A DNA stretch of 11,505 nucleotides from positions 1-11,505 of the forward strand of contig JAEWCK010000274.1 of the NCBI GenBank assembly GCA_023390675.1, written 5' to 3'. The stretch is from Pseudomonadota bacterium. Its GTDB lineage: Bacteria; Pseudomonadota; Alphaproteobacteria; Sphingomonadales; Sphingomonadaceae. Positions 1 to 8,319 of the stretch are shown piece by piece (position 1 is the stretch's first letter; each line of letters begins with the position of its first letter). The position numbers and the translations under genes were made by a program. The notes under the pieces are model-generated. The model was not told the DNA's origin, searched no databases, and saw only the letters and a program-made list of their open reading frames with translations.

Positions 1-1
1 G

Positions 2-298
2 AAAGAGAGAGTGCAGGCCCCCGGCCAACTCGCCAGCCACTATGCGCCCAGCAAGCTGGTCCGCCTCAACGCGACCGCAAGGCTGGAAGGCGAATACTTC
101 ATCGGCTTCGGCCCCGTTGCCGGCGACACCAACCTCTCGCCAACCGGCGACCTCACCGAAGCCGCCGCCAACCTCTTCGACGCGCTCCACCGCGCCGACG
201 ATGCGCCGGCGCAGGCCATCGCCGTCGCCCCGATCCCCGAAGCCGGCATCGGAGTGGCGATCAACGATCGCCTTCGCCGCGCCGCGCACCGGGATTAG
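2..298 (+). CDS. sua5: L-threonylcarbamoyladenylate synthase, Sua5 type (C-terminal part only)
   Basis: The reading frame is open from the first bases of the window, so the 5' end, including the catalytic YrdC-like domain, lies outside. The visible ~98 residues begin around the APGQLASHYAP stretch, which in Sua5 proteins forms the linker after the YrdC domain, followed by a leucine/arginine-rich strand and a Sua5 C-terminal domain. Sua5 makes threonylcarbamoyl-AMP from threonine, bicarbonate and ATP for the t6A37 modification of ANN-decoding tRNAs, in the cytoplasm. The presence of the Sua5 domain marks it as the long Sua5 form rather than short TsaC. The GTG at 11 is internal, not a start. 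Its TAG stop overlaps the convergent msrA stop by 4 bases. The family call rests on a short C-terminal piece but the HYAP linker is distinctive. Confidence 0.82.
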   Translation, partial: KERVQAPGQLASHYAPSKLVRLNATARLEGEYFIGFGPVAGDTNLSPTGDLTEAAANLFDALHRADDAPAQAIAVAPIPEAGIGVAINDRLRRAAHRD

Positions 299-840
299 GC
301 AGTCGCGCCTTCCTTGCTGCGCGCCGCGAAGCTCTTGCGCAGCTTCCGGAGCTTGGGCGGGATCACCGCGAGGCAATAGGGATTCCGCTGCCCTTCGCCC
401 TGCCAATATTCCTGGTGATAATCCTCGGCGGGCCACCATTGGCCCAGCGTTTCGATGCTCGTCACGATCGGCGCCGGCCAGTCGGGGCGGGCGCGCTCGA
501 TCGCGTCCAGCGCCTCGCGCTCCTGCTCGGCCGAGTGCGGGAAGATCGCCGAGCGGTATTGCGTGCCCACGTCGTTGCCCTGGCGGTTGAGCTGGGTCGG
601 ATCGTGCGTGGCGAGGAAGATGTCGAGGATCTCGCCATAGCTGATCTGGTCGGTGTCGAAGCTCACCCGGATCGCCTCGGCGTGCCCGGTCGTGCCCGTG
701 CAGACTTCCTTGTAGGTCGGGTTCTCCTTGCTGCCGCCGATATAGCCGCTCTCGACCGACTGGACGCCGATCACGTCGTTGAACACCGCTTCGGTGCACC
801 AGAAACATCCGCCCGCGAGCGTCGCCGTCTCGATTGCCAT
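295..840 (-). CDS. msrA: Peptide-methionine (S)-S-oxide reductase MsrA
   Basis: The 181-residue protein reduces methionine-S-sulfoxide, free or in proteins, back to methionine using thioredoxin; it is cytoplasmic, with no signal peptide. The catalytic motif GGCFWC places the nucleophile at Cys12, with a further Cys15, and the family block DPTQLNRQGNDVGTQYRS follows in mid-protein. Cys156 in the C-terminal NPYC stretch is the likely resolving cysteine. The length is normal for the short single-domain MsrA form without an MsrB fusion. The ATG at 840 was chosen because AAGGAG (847-852) sits 6 bases upstream; the frame stays open far beyond it, but that part is antisense to galE. The gene ends in a 4-base convergent overlap with the sua5 gene and is divergent from galE. 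Identification is secure. Confidence 0.96.
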   Translation of the reverse strand: MAIETATLAGGCFWCTEAVFNDVIGVQSVESGYIGGSKENPTYKEVCTGTTGHAEAIRVSFDTDQISYGEILDIFLATHDPTQLNRQGNDVGTQYRSAIFPHSAEQEREALDAIERARPDWPAPIVTSIETLGQWWPAEDYHQEYWQGEGQRNPYCLAVIPPKLRKLRKSFAARSKEGATA

Positions 841-865
841 GCCGAACTCCTTGTTTATGGGTGCC

Positions 866-893
866 AAGATAGGATCGTGCCCGCCAAGGGCAA
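866..893 (-). promoter_or_regulatory. Weak candidate promoter for msrA
   Basis: In the 69-base divergent gap between msrA and galE, the minus strand carries TTGCCC (888-893) and TATCTT (866-871) separated by 16 bases. Each box matches the sigma-70 consensus at four of six positions, and transcription would start near 859. No equally good pair is visible on the plus strand for galE. The match is weak and could be chance. Confidence 0.25.
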
Positions 894-909
894 TGCGAAG
901 GGACGGGGA

Positions 910-1908
910 ATGCGCGACGGCACGGTGATGGTCACGGGCGGGGCGGGCTATATCGGCAGCCACGCGGTGCTCGCTTTGCTCGACGCGGGCTGGCGCGTCG
1001 TGGTGCTCGACAATCTCGTCACCGGGTTCGACTGGGCGGTCGACAAGCGTGCGAAGCTCGTCGTCGCGAACATTGCCGACGACGCCAGGGTCCGCGCCAC
1101 GATCCGCGAGCACGATGTGTTTGCGATCCTGCATTTCGCCGGATCGGTGGTGGTGCCCGAGAGCGTCACCGATCCGCTCAAATATTATCGCAACAACACC
1201 GCCGCGAGCCGTTCGCTGATCGAGAGCGCCGTGGCCGAGGGCGTGAAGCACTTCATCTTCTCCTCGACCGCCGCGACCTACGGCATCCCCGAAAGCGTGC
1301 CGGTGCGCGAGGACAGCCCCAAGCTGCCGATCAACCCCTACGGCATGTCCAAGCTGATGACCGAAATCATGCTGAAGGACGTCGCGAATGCGCACCCGAT
1401 CAACTATTGTGCGCTGCGCTATTTCAACGTCGCCGGCGCCGATCCGCAGGGCCGCTCCGGCCAGTCGACGGCAGGCGCCACTCACCTCATCAAGGTCGCT
1501 GTCGAGGCGGCGACCGGCAAGCGCGACCATGTCTCTGTTTTCGGGACGGATTTTTCGACGCCCGACGGCACCGGCGTCCGCGACTACATCCACGTGACCG
1601 ATCTCGCCGCCGCCCATGTCGACGCGCTCGAGCTGCTGATCGCCACTCCGGGTGTAAACCAGATACTAAACTGCGGCTACGGCCGAGGCTTCTCGGTGCT
1701 CGAAGTCCTCGACGCCGTCGACCGCGTCACGAACCTCAAGATCGACCGCCGCATGGAGGGCCGTCGCGCGGGCGACCCCGACGCGCTGATCGCCGACAAC
1801 AGCGCAATTCTCGCCGCCTTGCCCTGGCGGCCGCGGCATGCCGATCTCGACGGTATCGTCCGCGACGCGCTCGCCTGGGAACGCAGGCTCGCCGAGCGTC
1901 AGGGCTGA
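910..1908 (+). CDS. galE: UDP-glucose 4-epimerase GalE
   Basis: The 332-residue extended short-chain dehydrogenase interconverts UDP-glucose and UDP-galactose with tightly bound NAD+, in the cytoplasm. The N-terminal Rossmann motif GGAGYIGSH (residues 10-18) binds NAD. The catalytic residues are the SST triplet near 118-120 and the YxxxK pair Tyr144/Lys148 in NPYGMSK. The ILHFAG stretch and the C-terminal GDPDALIAD block are also typical of GalE, and the length is normal. The ATG at 910 has a purine-rich GAAGGGA upstream and places the first strand correctly; the in-frame GTG at 877 and ATG at 928 are less likely. No other galactose genes are nearby, so a role in supplying UDP-galactose for surface polysaccharide is as likely as galactose catabolism. 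It overlaps the convergent PAP2 gene by 10 bases. Confidence 0.95.
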   Translation: MRDGTVMVTGGAGYIGSHAVLALLDAGWRVVVLDNLVTGFDWAVDKRAKLVVANIADDARVRATIREHDVFAILHFAGSVVVPESVTDPLKYYRNNTAASRSLIESAVAEGVKHFIFSSTAATYGIPESVPVREDSPKLPINPYGMSKLMTEIMLKDVANAHPINYCALRYFNVAGADPQGRSGQSTAGATHLIKVAVEAATGKRDHVSVFGTDFSTPDGTGVRDYIHVTDLAAAHVDALELLIATPGVNQILNCGYGRGFSVLEVLDAVDRVTNLKIDRRMEGRRAGDPDALIADNSAILAALPWRPRHADLDGIVRDALAWERRLAERQG

Positions 1909-2621
1909 GGCGTGGCGAGGCGAAGCTCGATCCGCCACCAAAGCAACGCCCAGCCCGCGCCGAACGCCCAGCCCGCAGCGACGTCGCTCGGCCAGTGGAC
2001 GCCCAGATAGACGCGGCTCGCGCCGATGAGGAACGTAAGCGCCAAAGCCAGCCCGAGCAGATAGGTGCGCAGCCGCCGCTCGCGCACGACCGGGAAGAGC
2101 AGCGTGGCGAGCGTCAGATAGACGATCGCGCTGTTGGCGGCATGGCCGCTTGGAAAGCTCCGCGAGGTCTCGACCATCAGCCGCTCGACCAGGTCGGGAC
2201 GCGTGCGGCCGATCAGCGCCTTCACCAAAGTCACCATGATCGCGCCGAGCGACGTCGCGCCTGTGACGAGCAGCGCTGTCCGGATCCGTCCGCGCAGCAA
2301 GAGGAAGGCGGCTGTGGCGACGACGACGAGCGTCAGGACGGTAGAACTGCCCAGCGCGGTCAGGTCGCGCATCGCCGAGGGAAGCCAGGCGGGGCCGATC
2401 GGCTGCGCGGGATGGCCGGGCACACGCATCGCCAGCATCAGCGCCCGATCGATGCTGGCGCCATCGCCCTCGACCAGCTCGTGCCCCAGCCAGAGCAGCG
2501 CCGCCAGCGCGAGCGCGACCAGCGCCGCCGCGACGATCGGCCAGGGAATGCGACGTTGAGGGCGTTCCTCGGACGCGAGCGGAATCAAGGGGTCAGGCGG
2601 GCTGTCGTCCACCCGGCGCAA
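1899..2621 (-). CDS. PAP2-superfamily membrane phosphatase
   Basis: The 240-residue protein has about six hydrophobic segments (near residues 28-46, 93-109, 114-133, 164-178, 186-201 and 214-230), so it sits in the inner membrane. All three phosphatidic acid phosphatase motifs are present: KALIGRTRP (Lys134 to Pro142), PSGH (157-160) and SR-x5-H-x3-D (Ser202/Arg203, His209, Asp213). His209 is the expected nucleophile and His160 the general acid. Such enzymes remove phosphate from lipid phosphates or undecaprenyl pyrophosphate; the exact substrate cannot be read from sequence. The earliest start is TTG at 2621, with GTG at 2612 as alternative; neither has a strong Shine-Dalgarno sequence, so the N-terminus is uncertain by a few residues. 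It lies 34 bases downstream of the tRNA-Lys gene on the same strand. The family call is firm. Confidence 0.9.
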   Translation of the reverse strand: MRRVDDSPPDPLIPLASEERPQRRIPWPIVAAALVALALAALLWLGHELVEGDGASIDRALMLAMRVPGHPAQPIGPAWLPSAMRDLTALGSSTVLTLVVVATAAFLLLRGRIRTALLVTGATSLGAIMVTLVKALIGRTRPDLVERLMVETSRSFPSGHAANSAIVYLTLATLLFPVVRERRLRTYLLGLALALTFLIGASRVYLGVHWPSDVAAGWAFGAGWALLWWRIELRLATPQP

Positions 2622-2655
2622 ACTCGCGCGCGGGCGGAACGATCCTTTGCGGGGT

Positions 2656-2731
2656 TGGTGGGTCCGCCGGGATTCGAACCCGGGACCTCTCGATTAAAAG
2701 TCGCTTGCTCTACCGACTGAGCTACGGACCC
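2656..2731 (-). tRNA. tRNA-Lys, anticodon UUU
   Basis: The 76-base gene, with CCA encoded (2656-2658), folds into a cloverleaf on the minus strand. The acceptor stem GGGTCCG/CGGACCC has discriminator A, the D stem is GCTC/GAGC, the anticodon loop is CTTTTAA with anticodon TTT, the variable loop has five bases, and the T arm is CCGGG-TTCGAAT-CCCGG. It reads AAA and AAG lysine codons. The anticodon stem is odd: AGCGA faces TCGAG, so the two pairs nearest the D stem are A-G and G-A mispairs and only three Watson-Crick pairs remain. The first ten bases, including T8-A9-G10, overlap the 3' end and stop codon of folK. I see no clear intrinsic terminator in the 34 bases before the PAP2 gene. Confidence 0.97.
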
Positions 2732-3222
2732 ACCGTGCGCCCGCCCCTAGGCGTGGGGACCGGACGGGTCAACCGCGCGAGCAGCTGGCGGATGCTGAGG
2801 CGCGTCACCGGATCGCGCCAGTCGGACGCGATGCGCGCGAGCGGAAGCAGCACGAAGCCGCGCGCGCGAAATGCGGGGTGGGGAATGGTGAGTCCCGGCT
2901 CGCCCCAGCTACCGCCCGACCAGAGGATGATGTCGAGATCGATCACGCGCGCCCCCCAGATGCGCCCGCGGCGGCGGCCGAAGCTGCGTTCGATGCGCTT
3001 GAGGCGGCGGAGCAGCGCGGGGGGCTGCTCGTCGCTTTCCACGATTGCCGCGGCATTCGCGAAGCGGCGAAACGAAGGGCCGAGCGGCGCGGTGCGGAAG
3101 ATCGGCGAGACCGCGCTCACGCTTCCCAGCGCGGCGAGCGCGGCCGCGATTTCGCGCTCGGGGCCGCCGTGCCGGCCCGGCCGGTTCGATCCCAGCGCGA
3201 TTGCATAGCTTGTCCTCGCCAC
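2722..3222 (-). CDS. folK: 2-amino-4-hydroxy-6-hydroxymethyldihydropteridine pyrophosphokinase (HPPK)
   Basis: The cytoplasmic enzyme transfers pyrophosphate from ATP to 6-hydroxymethyl-dihydropterin, the step before dihydropteroate synthase in folate synthesis. The 166-residue form starting at GTG 3222 opens with YAIALGSN (residues 6-13). It contains the FxNAA pterin-site block (54-58), the arginine-rich ATP loop RRRGRIWG (83-90) with the magnesium aspartates in VIDLDI (Asp95, Asp97), and the IPHPAFRARGFVLLPL block. The length matches the family. GTG 3222 was preferred to ATG 3306 because the longer form would overlap the divergent glycosylase gene by about 60 bases and add residues unlike HPPK; no strong ribosome binding site decides it. 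The stop codon TAG is formed by tRNA-Lys bases 8-10, so the last codons lie inside the tRNA gene. Confidence 0.92.
   Translation of the reverse strand: MARTSYAIALGSNRPGRHGGPEREIAAALAALGSVSAVSPIFRTAPLGPSFRRFANAAAIVESDEQPPALLRRLKRIERSFGRRRGRIWGARVIDLDIILWSGGSWGEPGLTIPHPAFRARGFVLLPLARIASDWRDPVTRLSIRQLLARLTRPVPTPRGGRTVGP
2744..2772 (-). promoter_or_regulatory. Candidate tRNA-Lys promoter inside the folK 3' end
   Basis: On the minus strand TTGACC (2767-2772) matches five of six -35 consensus positions. Exactly 17 bases further is TAGGGG (2744-2749), which keeps only the first two -10 bases. A GC-rich discriminator follows, and transcription would start around 2737, about six bases before the mature tRNA 5' end. 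The spacing and the GC-rich discriminator fit stable-RNA promoters; the poor -10 box is the weak point. If real, it lets the tRNA be made independently of folK. Confidence 0.35.
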
Positions 3223-3245
3223 GAAGCCCGGCCTATCGCGAGGCC

Positions 3246-3878
3246 ATGTCCGCGCCAAGCCCCGAGCCGCCTCGCGATTGCCCGCATTGCCCGCGCCTCG
3301 TGGCATTGCGGACCAGCCTGCGCGCCGAGCAGCCCGATTGGTGGAATGCGCCGGTGCCAGCGCTCGGCCCGGCCAACGCGTGGTTGGCGATCGTCGGGCT
3401 CGCGCCGGGCAAGCATGGCGCGAACCGAACCGGGCGCGCCTTCACCGGGGACGCCTCGGGCGAGCTGCTCTTCGCGACGCTCGACAAATTGGGGCTGCTC
3501 GAAGCTGGCGAGCCCAAAGTGCTGATCCTCAACGCGGTCCGCTGCCTGCCGCCCGGCAACAAGCCCGACCCGGCGGAAGTCCATGCCTGCCGCCCCTTCC
3601 TCGCCGGCCAGCTGATCGCGCCGGTCGTGATCGCGCTCGGCCAGATCGCGCACCAGTCGGCGGTCAAGGCGATGGGCGGGAAGCTCCCCAAGGCCCCGTT
3701 CGCGCATGGCGCCGAGCACCGCATGCCGGACGGCCGGCTGCTGATCGATAGCTATCATTGCTCGCGCTACAACCAGAACACCGGGCGGCTGACCCCCGCA
3801 ATGCTCGAGGCGGCGTTTGCCCGCGCGATGCAGTTCGCACCGGTGCCGCAATCTGCTACCACTGACCGGTCAGCGTAG
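3246..3878 (+). CDS. Uracil-DNA glycosylase, family 5 (UDGb)-like, iron-sulfur
   Basis: This 210-residue protein should remove uracil and possibly other deaminated bases from DNA, starting base-excision repair. Motif A reads GLAPGKHGANRTG (51-63) and continues to FTGDASG (66-72), the pattern of family 5 UDGb enzymes, in which the asparagine or aspartate of other UDG families is replaced and the Asp of the TGD segment is important. Motif B is SYHCSRYN (169-176), where His171 matches the conserved histidine. Four cysteines, Cys12, Cys15, Cys100 and Cys115, fit the 4Fe-4S ligands of families 4 and 5. The ATG at 3246 has only GAGG two bases upstream, so start efficiency may be low. It is divergent from folK with a 23-base gap. 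The 88-residue protein gene follows after 9 bases, suggesting an operon. Confidence 0.9.
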   Translation: MSAPSPEPPRDCPHCPRLVALRTSLRAEQPDWWNAPVPALGPANAWLAIVGLAPGKHGANRTGRAFTGDASGELLFATLDKLGLLEAGEPKVLILNAVRCLPPGNKPDPAEVHACRPFLAGQLIAPVVIALGQIAHQSAVKAMGGKLPKAPFAHGAEHRMPDGRLLIDSYHCSRYNQNTGRLTPAMLEAAFARAMQFAPVPQSATTDRSA

Positions 3879-3883
3879 GAGGT
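3877..3883 (+). promoter_or_regulatory. Strong ribosome binding site overlapping the glycosylase stop
   Basis: AGGAGGT lies five bases before the ATG at 3888 and begins inside the TAG stop of the upstream glycosylase gene. It fixes the start of the small exported protein and suggests translation linked to the upstream gene. Confidence 0.8.
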
Positions 3884-3887
3884 AATC

Positions 3888-4154
3888 ATGCGGTTCGTCG
3901 TGCTCGCACTCGCCTTGCTCCCGGCAACGGCCATCGCGCAGGAGACGCCCTATGCGCGCTCCGAGACGCAGCAGCACCCCGCATGCAAGGCGAAGCAGCA
4001 AATGGTCGGGCCGCAGCGCGGGCAAGGCGTGCGTCCGCAGCCGCTCGAGCAACAGCCACGCGCGATGCAATATTATGCCGTGCTCAAGACCGAGGCGGAC
4101 GGCTGCCAGAAGATCGTGATGGTCCGCGACCAGCTTGGGGACAAGCAGCGCTGA
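3888..4154 (+). CDS. Small exported protein of unknown function
   Basis: I do not recognise this 88-residue protein. Residues 1-17 form a clear Sec signal peptide (Arg2, a hydrophobic core of Val, Leu and Ala, then AIA before Gln18), giving a mature protein of about 71 residues in the periplasm or outside. The mature part is rich in Gln, Lys and Arg and has just two cysteines, Cys33 and Cys73, well placed for one disulfide bond. The stretch from about residue 58 (RAMQYYAVLKTEADGCQKIVMVRD) looks like two beta strands around Cys73. It has a near-perfect ribosome binding site, so it is very likely translated. It lies between the glycosylase and racemase genes, overlapping the latter by 4 bases, yet neither neighbour is exported, so the context gives no clear role. 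Confidence 0.75.
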   Translation: MRFVVLALALLPATAIAQETPYARSETQQHPACKAKQQMVGPQRGQGVRPQPLEQQPRAMQYYAVLKTEADGCQKIVMVRDQLGDKQR

Positions 4155-4843
4155 AGACGATCGGCCTGCTCGCGGGCATGAGCTGGGAAAGCTCGGCCCA
4201 TTATTATGCGATCCTCAACCGCGAGGCGATGCGGCGGCTCGGCCATCCGCATTCGGCGCGCTGTGTGATGCTGTCGGTCGACTTCGGCGAAGTCGCGCAG
4301 CTCCAGCACGCCGGCGCGTGGGACGCGCTGGCCGAGCGGCTGGCGGCGGATGCGCAGGCGATCGAGACAGCAGGGGCCGAGTGCCTCGTCCTGTGCACCA
4401 ACACGATGCACCTCGTCGCCGACGAGATCGCCGAGGCGGTGTCGATCCCGATGCTCCACATCGCCGATGCGGCTGGGGCTGCGATCCGCGCGGCGGGGAT
4501 CGGCAAGGTCGGATTGCTCGGCACGGCGTTCACGATGGAGAAGCCCTTCTATCGCGAGCGATTGCAGGAGCGCTTCGGGCTCGACGTGCTCGTCCCCGAC
4601 GAGGAGGATCGTGCGGTGGTCCATCGCATCATCTATGACGAGCTGATCGTCGGCGAGATCCGCGAGCAATCGCGCGCCACCTATCGCGCAGCGATCGAGC
4701 GGCTCGTCGCCTGCGGCGCGCAGGGGACCATCCTCGGCTGCACCGAGATCGGGCTGCTGGTGAAGCCGGCGGACAGCCCGGTGCCGCTGTTCGACACCAC
4801 CGAACTCCACGCGCTCGCTGCGCTCGATTTCGCGCTGGCCTAG
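4151..4843 (+). CDS. Aspartate/glutamate racemase family protein, YgeA-like amino acid racemase
   Basis: The 230-residue cytoplasmic enzyme belongs to the cofactor-independent Asp/Glu racemases, which swap L- and D-amino acids with two cysteines acting as acid and base. Both are present: Cys82 in LCTNTMH and Cys197 in LGCTEIG. The N-terminal KTIGLLAGMSWES and the central LHIADA and LLGTAFTMEKPFY blocks resemble E. coli YgeA, a broad-specificity racemase, more than strict aspartate racemases; substrate is inferred. The start is unusual. No ATG, GTG or TTG precedes the conserved KTIGLL block closely, but a CTG at 4151 falls exactly where the family Met lies and overlaps the upstream TGA as CTGA. 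GGGGA (4137-4141) sits nine bases before it. ATG 4178 would delete the first beta strand. The stop overlaps convergent aguB by 4 bases. Confidence 0.88.
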   Translation: MKTIGLLAGMSWESSAHYYAILNREAMRRLGHPHSARCVMLSVDFGEVAQLQHAGAWDALAERLAADAQAIETAGAECLVLCTNTMHLVADEIAEAVSIPMLHIADAAGAAIRAAGIGKVGLLGTAFTMEKPFYRERLQERFGLDVLVPDEEDRAVVHRIIYDELIVGEIREQSRATYRAAIERLVACGAQGTILGCTEIGLLVKPADSPVPLFDTTELHALAALDFALA

Positions 4844-5688
4844 ATGTCCTCGACCAGCCGCCCGTAGAGCTCGGGCCGGCGATCGCGGAAGAAGCCGAAC
4901 GCGGCGCGATGGCGCTTGACGCGGTCGAGGTCGAGGCTGGCGACGATGACGCCTTCCTCCTCGCGATCGAGCTCGGCGAGGATGTCACCGCGCTCGTCGG
5001 CGATGAAGCTGGTGCCGTAGAAGGTCTGGCCGTGTTCGGTGCCGACACGGTTGGCCGCGACGACGGGGACGACATTCGACACGGCATGCCCCACCATCGC
5101 GCGGCGCCACAGCCGCGCGGTGTCGAGGCTGTCATCGTGCGGCTCGCTGCCGATCGCGGTGGGGTAGAAGAGAATCTCGGCGCCCATCAGCATCATCGCG
5201 CGCGCGGTCTCGGGATACCATTGGTCCCAGCACACCCCGACCCCGAGCTTCGCGCCGGGGCCGTCCCAGATCTTGAAGCCGGTATTGCCCGGGCGGAAGT
5301 AGAATTTCTCTTCGTATCCCGGCCCGTCGGGAATGTGGCTCTTGCGATAGACGCCGGCGACCTTCCCGTCGGGCCCGATCATCGCGAGGCTGTTATAATG
5401 GTGCGGCCCGTCCGCCTCGAAGAAGCTGGTCGGGATGTGGATATTGAGCTCGGCTGCGAGCTTCTGCATCGCGCGCACCGCCTTATGCTCGGCCGTCGGC
5501 TTCGCATTGGCGAACAGCCCCTCGTCCTCGACGCGGCAGAAATATTCGCCTTCGAACAATTCGGGTGGCAGCACGACCTGCGCGCCCCTGGCGGCGGCTT
5601 CGCGCACGCGTTCGGACACCCTGGCGATGTTCGCGTCGATATCGTCCGAAAAGGCGAGCTGGATGGCGGCGACGGTGATCTGGGTCAT
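4840..5688 (-). CDS. aguB: N-carbamoylputrescine amidase AguB
   Basis: This 282-residue nitrilase-superfamily enzyme hydrolyses N-carbamoylputrescine to putrescine, carbon dioxide and ammonia in the cytoplasm. The catalytic triad is visible: Glu43 in LPPELFEGEYF, Lys116 in YRKSHIPDGPGY and Cys153 in GVGVCWDQWYPE. The EGEYF and PDGPGYEEKFYF stretches are characteristic of AguB and of plant N-carbamoylputrescine amidases, which separates it from other carbon-nitrogen hydrolases. The length is usual. The ATG at 5688 begins a typical MTQITVAAIQ strand; the upstream ribosome binding site is weak (GCTGG). It lies 34 bases after aguA, the enzyme that makes its substrate, on the same strand, which supports the assignment strongly. 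It ends in a 4-base convergent overlap with the racemase gene. Confidence 0.95.
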   Translation of the reverse strand: MTQITVAAIQLAFSDDIDANIARVSERVREAAARGAQVVLPPELFEGEYFCRVEDEGLFANAKPTAEHKAVRAMQKLAAELNIHIPTSFFEADGPHHYNSLAMIGPDGKVAGVYRKSHIPDGPGYEEKFYFRPGNTGFKIWDGPGAKLGVGVCWDQWYPETARAMMLMGAEILFYPTAIGSEPHDDSLDTARLWRRAMVGHAVSNVVPVVAANRVGTEHGQTFYGTSFIADERGDILAELDREEEGVIVASLDLDRVKRHRAAFGFFRDRRPELYGRLVEDI

Positions 5689-5722
5689 GGCCAGCGCACA
5701 TAATGCGCCGCGAGCCTGTCGG

Positions 5723-6699
5723 CTAGAAGGACGGTATTTGCTGCGAGATGCAGTGGAAGCTGCCGCCGCCGGTGAGGATATGATCGGCGCGCTGGCCGAC
5801 GATCTCTCGGTCCGGGAAGAGCGTGGCGAGCGCGGCGACCGCGGCCTGATCGTTCTCCTGCCCGTAGAGCGGGACGACCACTGCGGCGTTGCCGATATAG
5901 AAGTTCATGTAGCTCGCCGGGATGATCTCCTCGTCGGCGCCGAGCACACGGCCAGGCGACGGGAAGCGGACGATTTCGACGCCGAAGCGATCGGCGCGAA
6001 TCGCGGCGTCCTGATAGACGCGCCAATTGGGGTCGTTCTCGGCCGCGTCGGGGATCAGCAGCCGGTTGGGGCCGACGAAGCGCGCGAGGTTGTCGACATG
6101 GCCGTCGGTATGGTCGTTGACCAGCCCGTCGCCGAGCCAGAGCACCGACGTGTAGCCGAGATCGGATTTCAACAGCGCTTCGATATCAGCCTTGGAGAGG
6201 CCCGGATTGCGGTTGCGGTTGAGCAGGCATTGCTCGGTGGTGACGACGAGCCCCGTACCGTCGCCATCGATCGCGCCGCCTTCGAGGATCCAGCCATGGC
6301 TCTCGACCTGCATATGCTGCCGACGCGCGAGCCGGCGGCCGATATCCTCGTCGCCTTCGAGATGGTATTTGCCGCCCCAGCCGTTGAACTCGAAATCGCG
6401 CGCAGTGCGGTCGCCGCCGACGATCGCGGCGGTGTCGCGCAGCCAGATGTCGCCGAACGGCTCGACGACGATGCGCGCATCGCTTCCGGCGTGCTTCTTC
6501 GCGGCCGCCGCGGCCTCGTCGTCGGCGGCGACGAGGATCACCTTCTCGCCGCGCCCCTCGGCATGGACGGCGCGTGCGAATGCTGCGACTTCAGCGCGCG
6601 CGGGCTCGATATCCTCCAGCCACAGCTCGGGGTGGCTCGGAAAGCCGATCCATACCGCATCGTGATGCGCCCATTCGGGCTTGGGAGGCGGGGGTACGC

Positions 6700-6703
<4 letters not shown>
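5723..6703 (-). CDS. aguA: Agmatine deiminase AguA
   Basis: The 326-residue enzyme of the guanidino-group-modifying superfamily converts agmatine to N-carbamoylputrescine and ammonia. The active-site landmarks are all present: EWAHHDAVWIGFP at the N-terminus, FGDIWLRDTA with Asp85 and Asp90, the NGWGGKY block, ILEGGAIDGDG, NDHTDGHVDN with the catalytic histidine, and the terminal GGGSFHC with nucleophile Cys318. It is somewhat shorter than the ~365 residues of better-known bacterial enzymes, with no catalytic block missing. The start is GTG at 6703, whose bases overlap the upstream peptidase stop as GTGA, a usual sign of translational coupling. The order peptidase, aguA, aguB on one strand indicates a single transcript, with aguB completing the route to putrescine. 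Confidence 0.95.

Positions 6704-8319
<1,616 letters not shown>

Noticed and set aside
841..1617. N-terminal extension of the msrA frame to position 1617
   Set aside because: The extension is antisense to galE and unlike MsrA, while ATG 840 has AAGGAG at ideal spacing and starts directly before the GGCFWC motif.
1407..2720. Plus-strand open frame of 437 codons across galE, the PAP2 gene and the tRNA
   Set aside because: It runs through galE in another frame, opposite a PAP2 protein with all three motifs, and through a tRNA gene; the product is low-complexity Arg/Ala-rich.
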